64,000 nt of DNA from Leptobrachium leishanense (GCA_009667805.1 CM019063.1:406974959-407038958), one strand, 5' to 3'; positions 44,932 through 57,247 are shown, numbered from the stretch's first letter. The notes: generated from the sequence alone by a model not told the origin. Translations and numbers: made by a program.

Positions 44932-46340
44932 CAGTCAGGGGTGGCAGGTGAGGCAGGGCCTCACCTGCCATTCCAGTAAATTAATGTGCTGTTGTGTTTG
45001 TATTTAACCTGTAAAATAAAATTTTAGATTGAAAAAAGTTGTCATACTCACCTGCTCACGCTCCTTTGCCGTCTGTTTTTTTTTTTTTTCTTTCAGCTCG
45101 CGGCTGCTGTGTGTGTCAATCACCACACAGACAGCAGTGGCAACACTGTGCCAGCCTAGCCTACGCAATTTGTGTAGCTGCGTGCTATGCTAATTGTGTA
45201 GCTCAAGCTGGCTGAGTGATTCAGACTTCCTGAATCTACGCTCTTCAGTGCCTCTCCGACATGTGTCATGTGACTGCATTAAGAGTACTAGGCATGCACT
45301 TACAATAGTGACCAATAGAGGGCGCCTAATGGTGCCTAAAGTGCATGCCTAGTACTCTTAATACAGTCACATTACACATGTCCTGTGTCAATCAATCCAT
45401 GGGAGGCCCTGCCTCCCAAGGGGGCGTTTTTTAAAAAAATTGAATGGCTTGAGACCAATGGAGCTTTCCCATTGGCTCAAGCAATTCAATTGCTCTCAGT
45501 GCCTCTCCGAGGCACTAAGGAGCATTTATTCAGGAAGTCTGAATCACTCGGCTAGCTTGAACTACGCAATTAGTGTAGGACTGAGCTCCCACCAATGGCT
45601 CTCAAAGTGTTCACTGTTGAGAGCTAGTGATGGGCCTAACACCCCTGTGTTTGATTCACATTCGAACTCGAACACCCGATAAAGTTCGACTGCGAGCTCG
45701 AACACAATGCGAGCACAATGGGGCTCGAATGTTCGAAAATTAAGGTCCCCTCCAAGAGGGCATATATGCAAGGTATTGGCCATAAAAGGTGTATGGGGGT
45801 CCGGGTACTGCCCTGGGGGACAGGAAACAATGATTTTTTTTTAAAAAACATTTTTAACCCTTTCACTGCTGAGTGCTGAGCCATTTCACCGCTGTGTGTG
45901 GAGGTCATTTTTACCACTTTTGCTCATGTTTAAACGCGATTTGAAGCCATGGGAAATATTTTAACACCAACGAGTGGGAAATGTTTGACCAACAATGAGT
46001 CCCATAGGCTTCGATGTTAAAAATATTCCTGTTTAATCTCTATATCAAATAAACCGTTTATTATATTCTGCAGTAAAGAGTCTCTCTTTATTTTTAGATT
46101 TATTTTAGGAACTTTTAAGCATTTTTGGGAATTTTTTTGAAAACTTTTTTTTCTCAAACTTTCCGCGAACGTCCCGAAAGGTTCGAAGTTCGCAAACTTT
46201 CGAACAGCCGATGTTTCGAATCGAACTTCGAACCGATTCGAACCGGCAGCCCATCCCTACTGAGAGCCATTGAGTTGGTTGCCTTTGGTCACAGGACAGC
46301 TGTGGCTTTCAGGAAGATCATGTAAGTTGAAAAAGGATCT
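44932..46340. mobile_element. hAT-like element, left terminus CAGGGACGTGCAGTCAGGGG
   Basis: The left end matches the CAGGG...GTGCA...CAGGGG style of hAT termini. It contains a palindrome of about 100 bp at 45271-45371 (GTGACTGCATTAAGAGTACT...AGTACTCTTAATACAGTCAC) and repeats of TTCAGGAAGTCTGAATC in both orientations. A second element (45625-46259) is nested within it. The right terminus was not found; the end given is approximate. Confidence 0.6.
45625..46259. mobile_element. hAT-type element, TAGTGATGGGC...GCCCATCCCTA, mosaic interior
   Basis: Target duplication TTGAGAGC (45617-45624) against CTGAGAGC (46260-46267), 7 of 8. The arms are TTCGAAC-rich. The interior has a block at 45852-45955 matching the end of the TTAA palindrome family and a block at about 45998-46140 matching the middle of the 0.9-kb CAGGGTTATTC family. 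Confidence 0.87.
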
Positions 46341-46798
46341 ACAAGGTTAAAATGGGATAGGCTTGTATATAAGGTAACTTATGTTTAACCTCTTTCCCAA
46401 AAATTCTACACTCCTATTTAACCCTAGATTATCCCTTTAAGCTACTATAAGAGGGTAATTAAAATAAATGTTTTCATTGATCGCCAAATCAAAGTAAATT
46501 AGTATTAATATTGTGTAACAGCATGATACATGATAGCATGATCTCTAGCTATTTCAGTTCTTATTGTAAGCAGTAAAGACAAATACACAAGTATCTACCT
46601 TGCTGGTGGTGGCTCACTGCAAAAACGTAAGGTCTCATGACCTTTGTAGATTTATCTACATATTATAAGCCCTAGGAAAACATTATGTATCTCTGCAGAT
46701 ATAATTGTTTTGTTTATTATGTACCATATTAATGTTCCATGCAAATGTCCCATTTGTTTGGGCTCCAATGTATATACGTTTTCTCATTTCTCATTTAG
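46341..46798. other. Intron end before exon 4, no feature recognised
   Basis: AT-rich; contains the acceptor and polypyrimidine tract of exon 4. Confidence 0.55.
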
Positions 46799-47050
46799 GT
46801 TCAGCTACTGGAACAATTCCAACATCGGTTTTGTCTTATTCTGACTACATTACACGTCCAGATGATCACAACAGTATTATTCGCTTTGACAAAGATGAGA
46901 CTGAAAAAACCTGTCGAATTATCGTCATCGATGACTCACTATATGAGGAAGATGAGATATTTAATGTCACTCTGAGCATGCCAATGGGTGGGAAAGTAGG
47001 ATCTGAGTTTTCCAGTACCAAAGTGGTTATTCTGGCTGACACAGATGATG
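46799..47050 (+). CDS. frem2: FREM2-like exon 4 of window: C-half of Calx-beta domain B
   Basis: The exon is 252 bp, with acceptor TCATTTAG ending at 46798 and donor GTAAGA at 47051, phase 1 at both ends. It encodes [20 protein letters not shown], an insertion-like loop, then [20 protein letters not shown], the acidic [19 protein letters not shown] segment, and a last strand ending in ADTDD. YEEDEIF is the calcium-site region of the Calx-beta fold. The [14 protein letters not shown] loop is a strong FREM2 signature in my recollection of the family. Confidence 0.93.
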
Positions 47051-47896
47051 GTAAGATATAAAGTATGTACATTGTTGTAAAAGTGGAGTAATTACTCAAG
47101 ACAGCAATTTAATGTTTCTTCTGATGGAGCAACATGTTAGAACATGGTCTTACATCTTCTTATGTGTTTAATATATCAAAATGTGCTTTTATAATAATCC
47201 TCTCATGATAAGAGCTGTGACTTGTTAGCGCTTCAAATAGTCCTGTGAATTTTACATTTTTGTGATTGATGCTTTCTTCAAGCATCCCTTGATATTTCCT
47301 ACCTGTGTGTGTGATGCAGATACTGTACATTTATCCTGCATTGAGCTCAGGCATAAAAGAAAATGAAGTGTATCTAGCGAGCATCATGGACAAGAGTTTG
47401 AACAATAACTACACTAATATCCTCTCAAACACATCCTCACATTACTGAGTCTACAACTCCAACCCAATATTTATTGTTCCCTGATAAATAGTATGAAGTT
47501 AAAGGAAGCACTGTCGCCAATTAGTATCTTTATACTTCTATACCCTCCTTCAGATCCAATCATCTTGTAGTTATAGTATTCTTAAATGAGTATTCTAGTG
47601 TTTAAAAACAATTATAAATCCAGTCTTAGCAATTGAGACTGTTCATTTTCTCCTAAGGAGTTAACTATTCCTTTAGCAACCTTTAGGAGCCTGAATACCA
47701 GCTGTGATCTTTATCTTTCATCTTTGCAGCAGAGGGTGATCATTTCTGCCACTGTTTTCATTGTGGAGGAGAATAATTGGGGTGATTGACATCAGATTAC
47801 TTCGACAAAAGGTGGCAGAAAAACAGCTTAAAATGCAGGTTGCCCTGATAACTATAATGCTAAATGTTATTGGCCTAGATTCACTAAGCATCTTAA
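47051..47896. other. Intron start after exon 4, no feature recognised
   Basis: No exon or named repeat is seen. Confidence 0.5.
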
Positions 47897-47898
47897 GT

Positions 47899-48110
47899 AC
47901 CGGCTGGGTGGAGTAGAGGTAACATCACTGCTCTGCGTGGAGAGAGCCTGTGGAGACATGGGTTCGATCTTGACAAGCACCTCTCCAGTAAGTGTCCTTG
48001 GGCAAGACACCTAACGGTACATAATCGCCACCCAGGACATACTTGAAAACGAGAGAAATCTCAATGTATCCTTCCTGGTAAAATACTTTCTCAATAAATA
48101 AAAAAAAAGT
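47899..48110 (+). repeat. tRNA-derived SINE (copy 2)
   Basis: GGCTGGGTGGAGTAGAGGTA with an A-box-like element, GGGTTCGATCTTG as a slightly mutated B box, then CAAGACACCTAACGGTACAT and the shared L2 tail CCCAGGACATACTTGAAAAC...CCTTCCTGGTAAAATA, ending in an A-rich tail. Same SINE as 25150-25372 in the opposite orientation. Not a functional tRNA gene. Confidence 0.87.
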
Positions 48111-48429
48111 GGAATCATGAATGAGCGATGTATTCCTGTGATTAAATCGCTGCTTAAAACAAAAGTCACTAAGAACTGCAGCGGCATAGTGCAGCGGCAA
48201 TCTCCATGCTATTACAACTAGAGGAACTCTTACATACATACTCGTGCACCCAAAAAGAAATCGCCATCCAGACCTGAAAATTAGCTTTGCAAAGTGTGGC
48301 TACAACAAAAGAAAATAAGGCGTGATTAATCCTTGTGTCACACTTGGTTTCAAACACATGCAAACATGTAAAAGAGAAGAAAGACATGCAAGGCCAAAAG
48401 AAACAGGCCACCTCTCCAACTCCACCAGA

Positions 48430-48676
48430 GGTTGGCGTCAGATGTCAGTACTGACTTGCCTCTGTTGCAGCGCTGTGACGCTGCGACAGGGGCGGCCACA
48501 CGCTGGTGCACGTGCTACGATGCGCGTTCGACAGGGCTGCAAAGCACAATCCTCCATAGGAGGATCGAGCCTTGCAGCGCTGAGCGCACTAGCTGCGCTC
48601 AGTGAGGTGTCCAGACGGGCGTCAGAGTGGAAGGAACCTTCCTTCCGCTCTTAAAAACACTCGTCTGACACCAGCC
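48430..48676. mobile_element. GGCTGGGGTCAGACG family, short hairpin-rich copy
   Basis: Left end GGTTGGCGTCAGATG (diverged), right end CACTCGTCTGACACCAGCC. The interior hairpins GATCCTCC..GGAGGATC and GAGCGCACTAGCTGCGCTC match those at 29172-29331. Confidence 0.7.
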
Positions 48677-48679
48677 TAA

Positions 48680-51150
48680 CTGAGCATCACGCTGTCCGTA
48701 AGGCTGGCTCCTCAGCAAGGCAAATGCAGACATTTCTTTATTAAAGATTTAAAACAGGAGGCTGGGAAATGGAAAGGTTAATCATTAACCCCTCCTGACC
48801 CACTCCCATGTTAACCATTTCATCTAATATAAAATGTACCTAATTTTTTGCTCGAGGTTCCCTTTGCACTGGCCAGGTGTGACAAATTGCTGGGTTCATG
48901 TAAGCTGCAGCAGTCACATGACCACTGGGAGGCTGGACACTCAAGCATGTATATGCAATTACTAGAGTGTCCCTTTAAGTTTTACAAACAATGTTACAAA
49001 TAAGTTTCCTAACGGCACACATTTAAAAACCGTAGCACATTTTCTATCATTTTAGAGAATATAAATATAACAGAAACATTAATGGCAGACCTTTCCTAGC
49101 GCAAGGTAAATATTTTGAAAAATAACATCCTTTACAGTATGATTCCTAAAATTATATTTTAAAACACAGGCAACAAAATTAGTCATGCAATATGAGAACT
49201 ATTTGCATTTGACATTTGTGCCACAATTTACCAAAATTGTTAGCAGATAAACTTTCAGTAGCAAGAACAGCGAATCGGTTATTTGTTACTAGAAATAAAG
49301 GGCAACTCAGCTAAAGCCAATTATAATTTTAAAAATAGATGTTGTAATTAAAAACATATTAATGGTCATATATTCACTAATAAGGCATATATATAGGTAA
49401 CCTCTTAAAGCCACGGGGTGTGCTTTGCCGTCCCGGCAGCATGTAGGCTTGAACGCCTTGGGGCAGCATAGCACACCCCGATGGCTCCTACTGCACACCT
49501 CCCAGCCCACCCCCCAGCCAGCGCGTGGTGCGTGTCATTGGCTGCCATACAGGCAATGATGCTCGCAGCACGTAAGCTAGGTAGACAGGTCGGTGGAGTC
49601 GCCGGAGAGCCGCGGGGCATGCTATTACGCCTTGCCATCATTCAGTCCCACCTGACAGTAAGGGGATATTTAAATTGTTTACTGTGGTATTTTGTTCTGG
49701 GCACATTTAGTCACGTAGAATATAGTCATTTTGTACTTTAACGGCACACTACCACCAAAAAATGAAGTGTTCATATTTAGGTTTTTTTATATGTTGCTGA
49801 TATCTTACATGTACTTTGTTTTTCTCTTGTATATTTAGTTAAGAAAATATTTTCCTCTATATGTGTCCATCCATCTTCTGATAGTTTGTGTTGCAATCTG
49901 CCCTCCCCCCCCCCCAGTATCTTTACAGTGATCTTTACATCACTTGCTCCTCACTGTGTGGAAATGGCAATAGAATGTAATAGAAAAGGGGGCAGTCACC
50001 AACTCAAATCATTGTATTATGTGGGATGTATGCACTGGACATCACCAGGGGGTAGATTAGAAATCGTTTAAATATCCTTGTCTTATCTCATTCAGCTGCC
50101 ATCTTGAGTAGCCTGTAGAACACAATAAACCCTCTGCTGCTTTATCTAAATATTCACTCCTCCACACCACATACTGTTAAATACTGTATAAGGAATGCAA
50201 CAGCTAAGTAAATGTTTGCACAATTTTGGTAAATGTTGCATCGTGGTAAAAATCCACAAAATGGAAACAGGAGATAAAACACCTAACTTTATATTTCCTT
50301 TTGACATGCAATTACTCCAAACAAAGAAACAAACAGCAGTGTGTGTTTTATAATGTGGTTTCGTTTGTAATGCACAAATAATCTAGTAATAGCTTATGTA
50401 TGTGTAATGTCCCTTTTAATTATTTAAATTGGCTGTAAAATTAATGAAAACACAGAAATTGTACTTTAAAAGTGTTTTATTCCATTTCTTATAAGAACTA
50501 AGAAACAGCTGACCTGTTACATTAACTTTAAGACCACGTTCTCATAGTTATCTTGTTCTGAGAGCAGGAAGAGGGAATAAAAGGATTTAGCTTCCACTCA
50601 ATCAAAAGCACCACTTCCATCCTGAGCTGGAGAGCTAATTTCATGTTTCATTGGTGAAATGTAAAATCCACTTAGCAGATCAGGAACTCCTTCAGACAAA
50701 GCCAGCTTCCCATGGCAAGCTCAGGTCTTGAGTCTTTTATGACATTATAGACGTGGAAATAAGATCGTGCTGCTGTTCAGTAAAATACGTCTTGCCTGGC
50801 TTTAATTTGGCACCAGATTATTGCTATCAGCAGCTTGGATAGATATCAAACACAACCATGTCCTCAACCAAGCTCCGCTACATTTACCCAGTTTAGAGCA
50901 CTATTATCTGTATCCGCAAGTAGCCTTTAATCGTAGATGGGCTTTTTGTTATTTGAATATTTCTTTTGCAATATTATTGATTTACTTATTAAGTATTTTA
51001 CCGGGAAGTATACATTGAGATTTCTCTTGTTTTCATGTTACTGGAGTTTCAATAAGCACAACTATAATATTCTGTAATGTAACACTTTTTAATGGTTGAG
51101 TTATCTGTGGACATGAATCTGGAGATACATATAAACGAGATGAGAAGATT
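48680..51150. other. Intron, 2.5 kb, mostly unassigned
   Basis: A GC-rich island of about 260 bp at 49405-49665 (ACGGGGTGTGCTTTGCC, CAGCACGTAAGC) contrasts with AT-rich surroundings and contains GGGGTGTGCT/AGCACACCCC pairing; its origin is not recognised. A decayed L2/SINE tail on the minus strand is at about 50985-51035. Confidence 0.5.
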
Positions 51151-51157
51151 ATATTAA

Positions 51158-52965
51158 CTTCTTCACTGCTGAGCCATTTCACGTCTGTGTGCTGACCTAA
51201 TTTTTACCGGTTTTGCTCATCATGTTTAAACGCTATTTGAAATCCTGTTTTCGTATACGAACCAGACAATTTATATATCCTTTTTTACGGCAGAATCAGC
51301 AGATTCATAATATATCATTATAATATGTATATGTCATGTCATGTTCTGTCAGAATGCTAAAAAAAATGTAAAAAATTTGAATTTCCATTCAGATTTCAAT
51401 AATTTACAGCGTGTAAAATATTTTTTTGATATTTTATCAAACGAGCCTTTGCGATTATATATTCTATGGGACATTCTTATTTTTAAAAAAAATAGAACTG
51501 GAAACCTGTTACTGTATTTTTCCGAGAAAATATGCGATTTTAACTAAAACTGGAAACTCATAGAGCCCTATTAAGCTCTTTGCGTTAAAACGCGGGTGCA
51601 AGGGAGGAAAAACTGCGCCTGCAGTTTCCCCCCTTGCGCCCGCGTTTTAACGCTGGATTACAATGCAGGTGCAAAAAATGCTGCCTGCATTGTTTCCGAG
51701 AGTAAAAATAAGGGATGCTCGTGGCAGCGCTGAGTGCAGCCATGAGCATCCACTCGCTGGAGTCCATAGGACTCCATTGAGCTCCTCCCTGACGGTCACG
51801 TGACCAGCCGGATCTCGCCTCGCGATATCCGGCCGGTCGGCGTAGTGATACGCAGGGAGAGACTGGGGGGACTTTTTCCCCCAGTCTTTCCCTGCTCCCG
51901 CCGGCCGGAGGAGGGGAACAGAGCCACGGTCCTCGCCGCGGGACAGGAGGTGAGTATAGGATTGTTTTCTTATTTTTTAAGCCTGGTGTTAACGGATTCT
52001 GCAGAAGTGGAATCCGTTAACACCAAGTCCTGGCTCTGGTTAACTTTGCGCTGACCAGAGCCAGGTGTTAATCAGCGCTGGAACTTTGTAATACCAGCGC
52101 TGATTAACACTTTGTGCTCCCCATGTTAATCATAGGGAGAGCAAAGTACAGTAACCTCGCGCTGAAAAGCACAAGGTTTTTTAACCCGTTTGCGTTTGGA
52201 TTGTAATATGTGGTATACAACGCAGCAAACATTAATGCTCATGCATGTGAGCATTAACGTTTGCATGAAGAATGTAATAGCACCCATAATATTTCATCAT
52301 GGGAAATGAGAAGGTGAGTTAGTGCAGTATCATTGTTCACATTATAATTGAAAAGTGAACCATAGTGCTGCATTATAAAAAAGAAAAAGAAAACCCAAAC
52401 TTTTATTTTTTTAAGTTTTATTTTGTATTCTTTTTATTTTTGCATATAACCTGGTCATGTTTGATATCATTGGAAAGGCCATGCTCTGGAAAAGACATAA
52501 CTGGCTAGGGTGGGTATTCCCATAGTGACATCATTGCACCATGCGCAATGACATCAGTGCAGGGGGGAGGCCCAGGAGCCGGGGCTGACATCCAAGATTT
52601 CAGCCCCCACCGAAAGAAGGGCCTGTCACTTAAGGGGTTAAGAGGGGCGTCGCTGGAAAGGACAGACTGTGACCTTTCCAGTGATGCCTCTCTTGATCTT
52701 GTACCCTTTACCGATTGGGAGGTAGAGGGGTCCGAAGGTTGTCTGAAACTGTCGTCATCACGCGCCGACGCAATGACATTATTGTATCGGAAGGGATTTA
52801 AAAGCGGGTTCTGACTTCAAGAAAGTCAGACCACTACCGGACACCTTACAGAGAGATAAGTATAGGGAGAGAGGCCCCGGTGACCTAACGGCGTGTGGGG
52901 GATGACCTCTGTACACAGCTGTGACAAATGAAGGTATCCCCCACACATCGTCCACAGTCAAAGAG
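51158..52965 (-). mobile_element. TTAA palindrome element in reverse orientation, split by a foldback
   Basis: TTAA at 51154-51157 and 52966-52969. Starting CTTCTTCACTGCTGAGCCAT, it follows the reverse complement of the 21301 copy block by block: GTTTTGCTCATCATGTTTAA, AATAATTTACAGCGTGTAAA, CATTGTTCACATTATAATTG, then hairpins such as GGCTGACATCC...TTTCAGCCCC. A GGGCC-type foldback is inserted at 51563-52285. Confidence 0.82.
51563..52285. mobile_element. GGGCC-type foldback with ATA target duplication
   Basis: Left end GAGCCCTATTAAGCTCTTTG, right end GAAGAATGTAATAGCACCC; ATA at 51560-51562 and 52286-52288. The arms have GCGTTAAAACGCGGG, TTAACACC and GCGCTGATTAAC words. Related to the 18213 copy by its right end. 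Confidence 0.83.
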
Positions 52966-52969
52966 TTAA

Positions 52970-54359
52970 AATGTCTTACAAATTATTTGTGAGATTTTAT
53001 GTATGACATAAAAAAATGATAAAACATTATTATAATATTTATTTAAAAACAGGTATGTGAGAAAAATCTACTTATTTTTTCCTATTTTGTTTTTTGGTAT
53101 TGGAGGTGTCACTAATTCTTCCTGGTAAAATAGCTGTAAAATGTTAGCATGCGGTTTTTTGAAAAAGAGCAGGACTTTCAGAAAATAATTTTTTCCTTAT
53201 CACATCACACTATATACAGGTGCCATATTGTGTGTTTTTCTATCCTTCTACATGTTATATAATGTGTAATAAAGTGCTAACTACATTATGTAGGTTCTGT
53301 AAAAGAAGCCAAAATGAAATTAGTAAAAAGAATCCAAATCATTCTACAATCAATAGATTATATTAACAAACATAAGTAACTTAATGAAAAATATAGTTCT
53401 ATATATTTATCCATTATGAAGACTGAACATTTTTTATAATAATATCCCTTTCATTGAATGCCTTAATCACTGCATAATGATGCCGCAAGAAGAAGAATTA
53501 CAAGTAGTAATTACTATCAAGAGGCAGAAAAGGAGCTTTATTACTGTAACAATGAACACTGTAGAATTTTTGCTCCTACTATAATTTTCTCTAAATCTAA
53601 AGCTCTGCAGCTTCTGGAAACATTGACAAAAAGATCAAATCCTATCAGTTCTTAAGATTACAGTACATCGATGTTATTATTATTACGTATTCATTTGAAT
53701 TTATCCAACATATCCCACAGTGCGGTACAGTACAGGGGTCACAATATGTTATGGTATTTCAGCATTATAGTTGAAATGTGGAAATGCTCTCTAAGGAGCT
53801 TACATTCTAAAGTGAAGTGCGTGAAGACAAAAGAAGGTTTACGGTGTTTGGGGTGCAAGGCTTACCAGCTGACCAGGTTCCAGCAGATGATCCTCATTTA
53901 GGCAGTTCCAGTGAGAGCATCATTTCACCACGAACTGCTAGTGATTCTGATGCTGGCCACTCGCAGGCTGTGTCATTTATTTTCACACCTGTACCACATC
54001 ATTCTCAGAGCAGCGACACATGTGCTTCATTCCCATCCTGCATGTTTTGGTTCACCCTGATGACGCCGACCAATCAAGAGTAGTTGAGCATTGTTTAAGA
54101 CAGACTCTGTCTCACATTGCCCTTTCGTGGTTCTCCTTGAGCAGTTAGTGCACTCTATACATCTGACTGATATTTTGTGTTTCACCTTGGCTGCTTTTAC
54201 TCGGTTGTTTGATACTCTGTCTCCCTTTAACTATGTGCACTAGTCAGTACTATAGTCTTTTGGCATTATTTGTGCCACTTTGATATCTCTCTTTATTTTT
54301 ATCCGGCCACACTAAGGACCAGAGGTTAAGATTAGTTGTGTGTATTAATTCACTGCGCT
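52970..54359. other. Intron sequence with possible L2 remnant
   Basis: CCAACATATCCCACAGTGCG and GGAGCTTACATTCTAAAGTG (about 53690-53830) resemble an old L2 3' UTR on the minus strand. An 88-codon frame at 53817-54083 is open but matches nothing I recognise. Confidence 0.45.
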
Positions 54360-54362
54360 TTA

Positions 54363-54788
54363 GGCTAAGGTCAGACAAAAGCATTTTTAACGTGCGTTTA
54401 GCCGCACGAAATCACGGCCGTGCTAGCAGCAAATGACGTCCAATGCCGGGGAACATACGACGAACGGCCGCACGAAAGTTCGTCCGTGCAACGCAAGTGG
54501 CAAACGAACGCATTTTTTCGAGAACGTCAAACCGCTACTACTGACGTACAGAGTGCGCTGCGTCCGCATAGCGGCGTGTGTGCGTGATTAGGAGAGGTCA
54601 GACGCTGCTAATGTCCGGCCAACATCATGTCCAGACGCAAAAGGGTTTTATTGATGATCCGTACAAAATCACGGACGAAAATGCGCATCGTATGACCGCT
54701 ATCGCGTATTCCGTGAAAAAATACGTCCATTCGTTCGAACGCACTTTTTCACGGACAACGTGAAAAATGCGTTCGTCTGACCCTAGCC
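54363..54788. mobile_element. Foldback DNA transposon, GGCTAAGGTCAGACA variant
   Basis: Termini GGCTAAGGTCAGACAAAAGC and ATGCGTTCGTCTGACCCTAGCC; flanks TTA and TAA. The inverted arms include ACGTGCGTTTAGCCG and ACGTCCATTCGTTCG. Closest to the 24656 copy. Confidence 0.87.
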
Positions 54789-54791
54789 TAA

Positions 54792-56461
54792 GGCCTCCCC
54801 TGAAAGTGTGAATGAGAGAAGGATATGAGAGGGATAGAAAGCCCAAGGTCAGCGGAGAAGTGCAGTGGGAGGCTGGGAGAATAATTGGAGATGAGAAGAG
54901 CGGTCTAAGAGAGTGTAAAGTACATCTAAAGCCAGAATGAAATTAAAATTCCGTGATTGCCACTGCAAACCTCACATATACTGTATAGTATATGCACATA
55001 TATCGTAATGGATTAATTAAGAGTTTTGTTTATTACAAATTTTTCTTCAATTAACCTCAATTTAGAATTGTTTTTCCTTGTGTACGTATATTAATTACTG
55101 CCTCAGTCAATTTCTATATTATTGTAAGATGTAGTAAATGAGCAAACAAGGGTTTTATGGCCAGAATGGATTTGCATGAAAAAAAAAAGGTATAAACCTC
55201 AGGCTTCTCTTTGCACCTTAAAGGCTATTTATAACATTTTAAGGATAATTGTCAATGTACTAATAATGTAGGCTTAAATCCTTTGAATATCTTACAATAC
55301 CATTTCACAGGTAATTTAGAGAGTATATTCTAGAAAAAAAAATGAAAAGTCAAATTAAGAATCTGTGCATGGTTACAGATAGGGAGCAGGAGAACGTCAT
55401 TTTCTGCTATTCCGGGCTGTTATTTTAGTGTAACATTTTCAAAATAAAACTGTTCATCGAAGCAATTTTTTACATTTACGTGACCTTTCCTTCAAAACTT
55501 GACAATTCATCAGCTCCAAATTGGCTCAAAAATAGCTATATGTTTCTGTCAAAATGCTAAAAACAGCATGCTGTAACTAGAATAGCACATACAGCCTCAC
55601 AATGTCTCAAATTACAACAAAATTAATAGTCATTATCACGAGGTGCTATTCTGTCGTTGGTAAAATATAGGTGCACGGTGAGAGAGACGTTCTGTGGAAA
55701 TATGTTCCCCTAAAAAGTGCTGATCAATGATTACTGATGACAATTACACTTTATATACTGCTAAAGAACCAAAACACACTATAAAGAGGCTACTCACCCG
55801 AACAGGGACCATAATCTGGTGTCTTCAAAACAAAAGATAAACTATCCTCCCTCTTGATCTTGGCTTCATGTTGACGTTTTCTCTGGTGGAAACTATAATT
55901 CATCCCCCAATTAACCATGGAAGACTCCAGGGTCAGTTTGCCTCGGTGAAATGTGAGAATGTAGTGATTAACTCACTTTTGTCTTTTTCATTGTTTCACG
56001 GAGATTAACTTTTACCAAATGTCCTGTGTCCAGTATCCTGTTAATTACAATTTCTTTTGTAGCCTTCCATGTGATGGTACCGTATGAATTTAATTATTTG
56101 AGAAGTTAAAATGGACCGTTGTCAGTTGTCTTTATTTTCATCCCGTTGCTTTTGCATCTCATAAATGTCTAATGAAAATTTAGCATCAATTTATAGATTA
56201 TTAGAGAGAAGAGAATCTAAAATCTTCCGATTCAGTGAACAAACCCATAACTAAAATCCTCCACAATTCTATTCTTCACAGAAAATTGGTTTGCTCATTA
56301 TAAACTCACTGAATGCATTGAGGTCTATTATATAATTTCGTTTCAGACAAACCAAACTCCAACACAATGTCAATGTCTTCTTCTGAAATGGGCCAGAAGA
56401 AGTTTTGCAAACTCTTGAATTGTGATCCTCAGGGCTCCTGGTCTTGCAGGATAATCATTTA
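54792..56461. other. Intron, 1.7 kb, no feature recognised
   Basis: AT-rich, apparently unique DNA. No exon or repeat identified. Confidence 0.5.
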
Positions 56462-57040
56462 GGCTAGGGTCAGACGAGTGCATTCTGTGCGGACTGTGCA
56501 CCCGTGCACAACGGACGTACTTTCTGACTGACGACAAGGTAGTGGCCACACAGTCCGTTTTTGTGACTGATTTTTTTTTGACTGATGTATATAGGAAAAT
56601 AAGTTAATATGAAAAACATTTTGGGCCATATTACATAGTTGGTGCTAACTTAACCAGAGCTGTTGTAAACTTAAGACCTCCATAGGCTATAATGGATCTG
56701 GTAAGTTTACAACAGCTCTGGTTAAGTTGGCACCAACTATGTAATATGGCCCTTTGTCTGCCAAAATGCTGGACGTCAACAATGCAGTCCATCTGACTAC
56801 GTACCATCAATTACACACAAAGCTATGCGACGTTGCGGATGCAGCACACTCTGTGTGTCCGGTCTAGCGGATTTACGTTCTTGCCTAACCTGCGTCCATT
56901 TGCCGGGTCCGTTGTGCGTCCGCAGTTCGGTGCGGACGTACTTTGTGTGTGGGGTTCCATTGGTCATAATTATATGCTATAACGGACGTACAAATGTGCG
57001 GCAGCACGGACGTGATCAGTGCACTCGTCTGACACGGGCC
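56462..57040. mobile_element. Foldback DNA transposon, GGCTAGGGTCAGACG family, with nested MITE
   Basis: Termini GGCTAGGGTCAGACGAGTGC and GCACTCGTCTGACACGGGCC. The arms hold CGGACGTAC words as in the 20765 copy. A 130-bp GGGCC MITE sits at 56623-56752. Confidence 0.85.
56623..56752. mobile_element. GGGCCATATTACATAG palindromic MITE (copy 1)
   Basis: GGGCCATATTACATAGTTGG pairs with CCAACTATGTAATATGGCCC; the arms also share AACCAGAGCTGTTGTAAACT. 130 bp, flanked by TTT on each side, nested in the foldback at 56462. Confidence 0.92.
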
Positions 57041-57247
57041 TCAGTCAAAGCGGGACTTTGGATTTTTTTTTTATTATCCACAAAAATGCCAGATGAAAGT
57101 TTAATAGTTAAATTTTATGAAAAATGTGGATATAGATCAATGCAAGACTTGCTGCACACCATGCACAATTACAATCAGCCAACATATTCCACTCCGAGAG
57201 ACAAAACAAACATTAACTAAGACAACTAATTTGACACACATAACCAA

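Noticed and set aside
47899..47975. tRNA gene
   Set aside because: A and B boxes are present, but the sequence does not fold as a full tRNA and continues into a LINE-like tail; it is a SINE.
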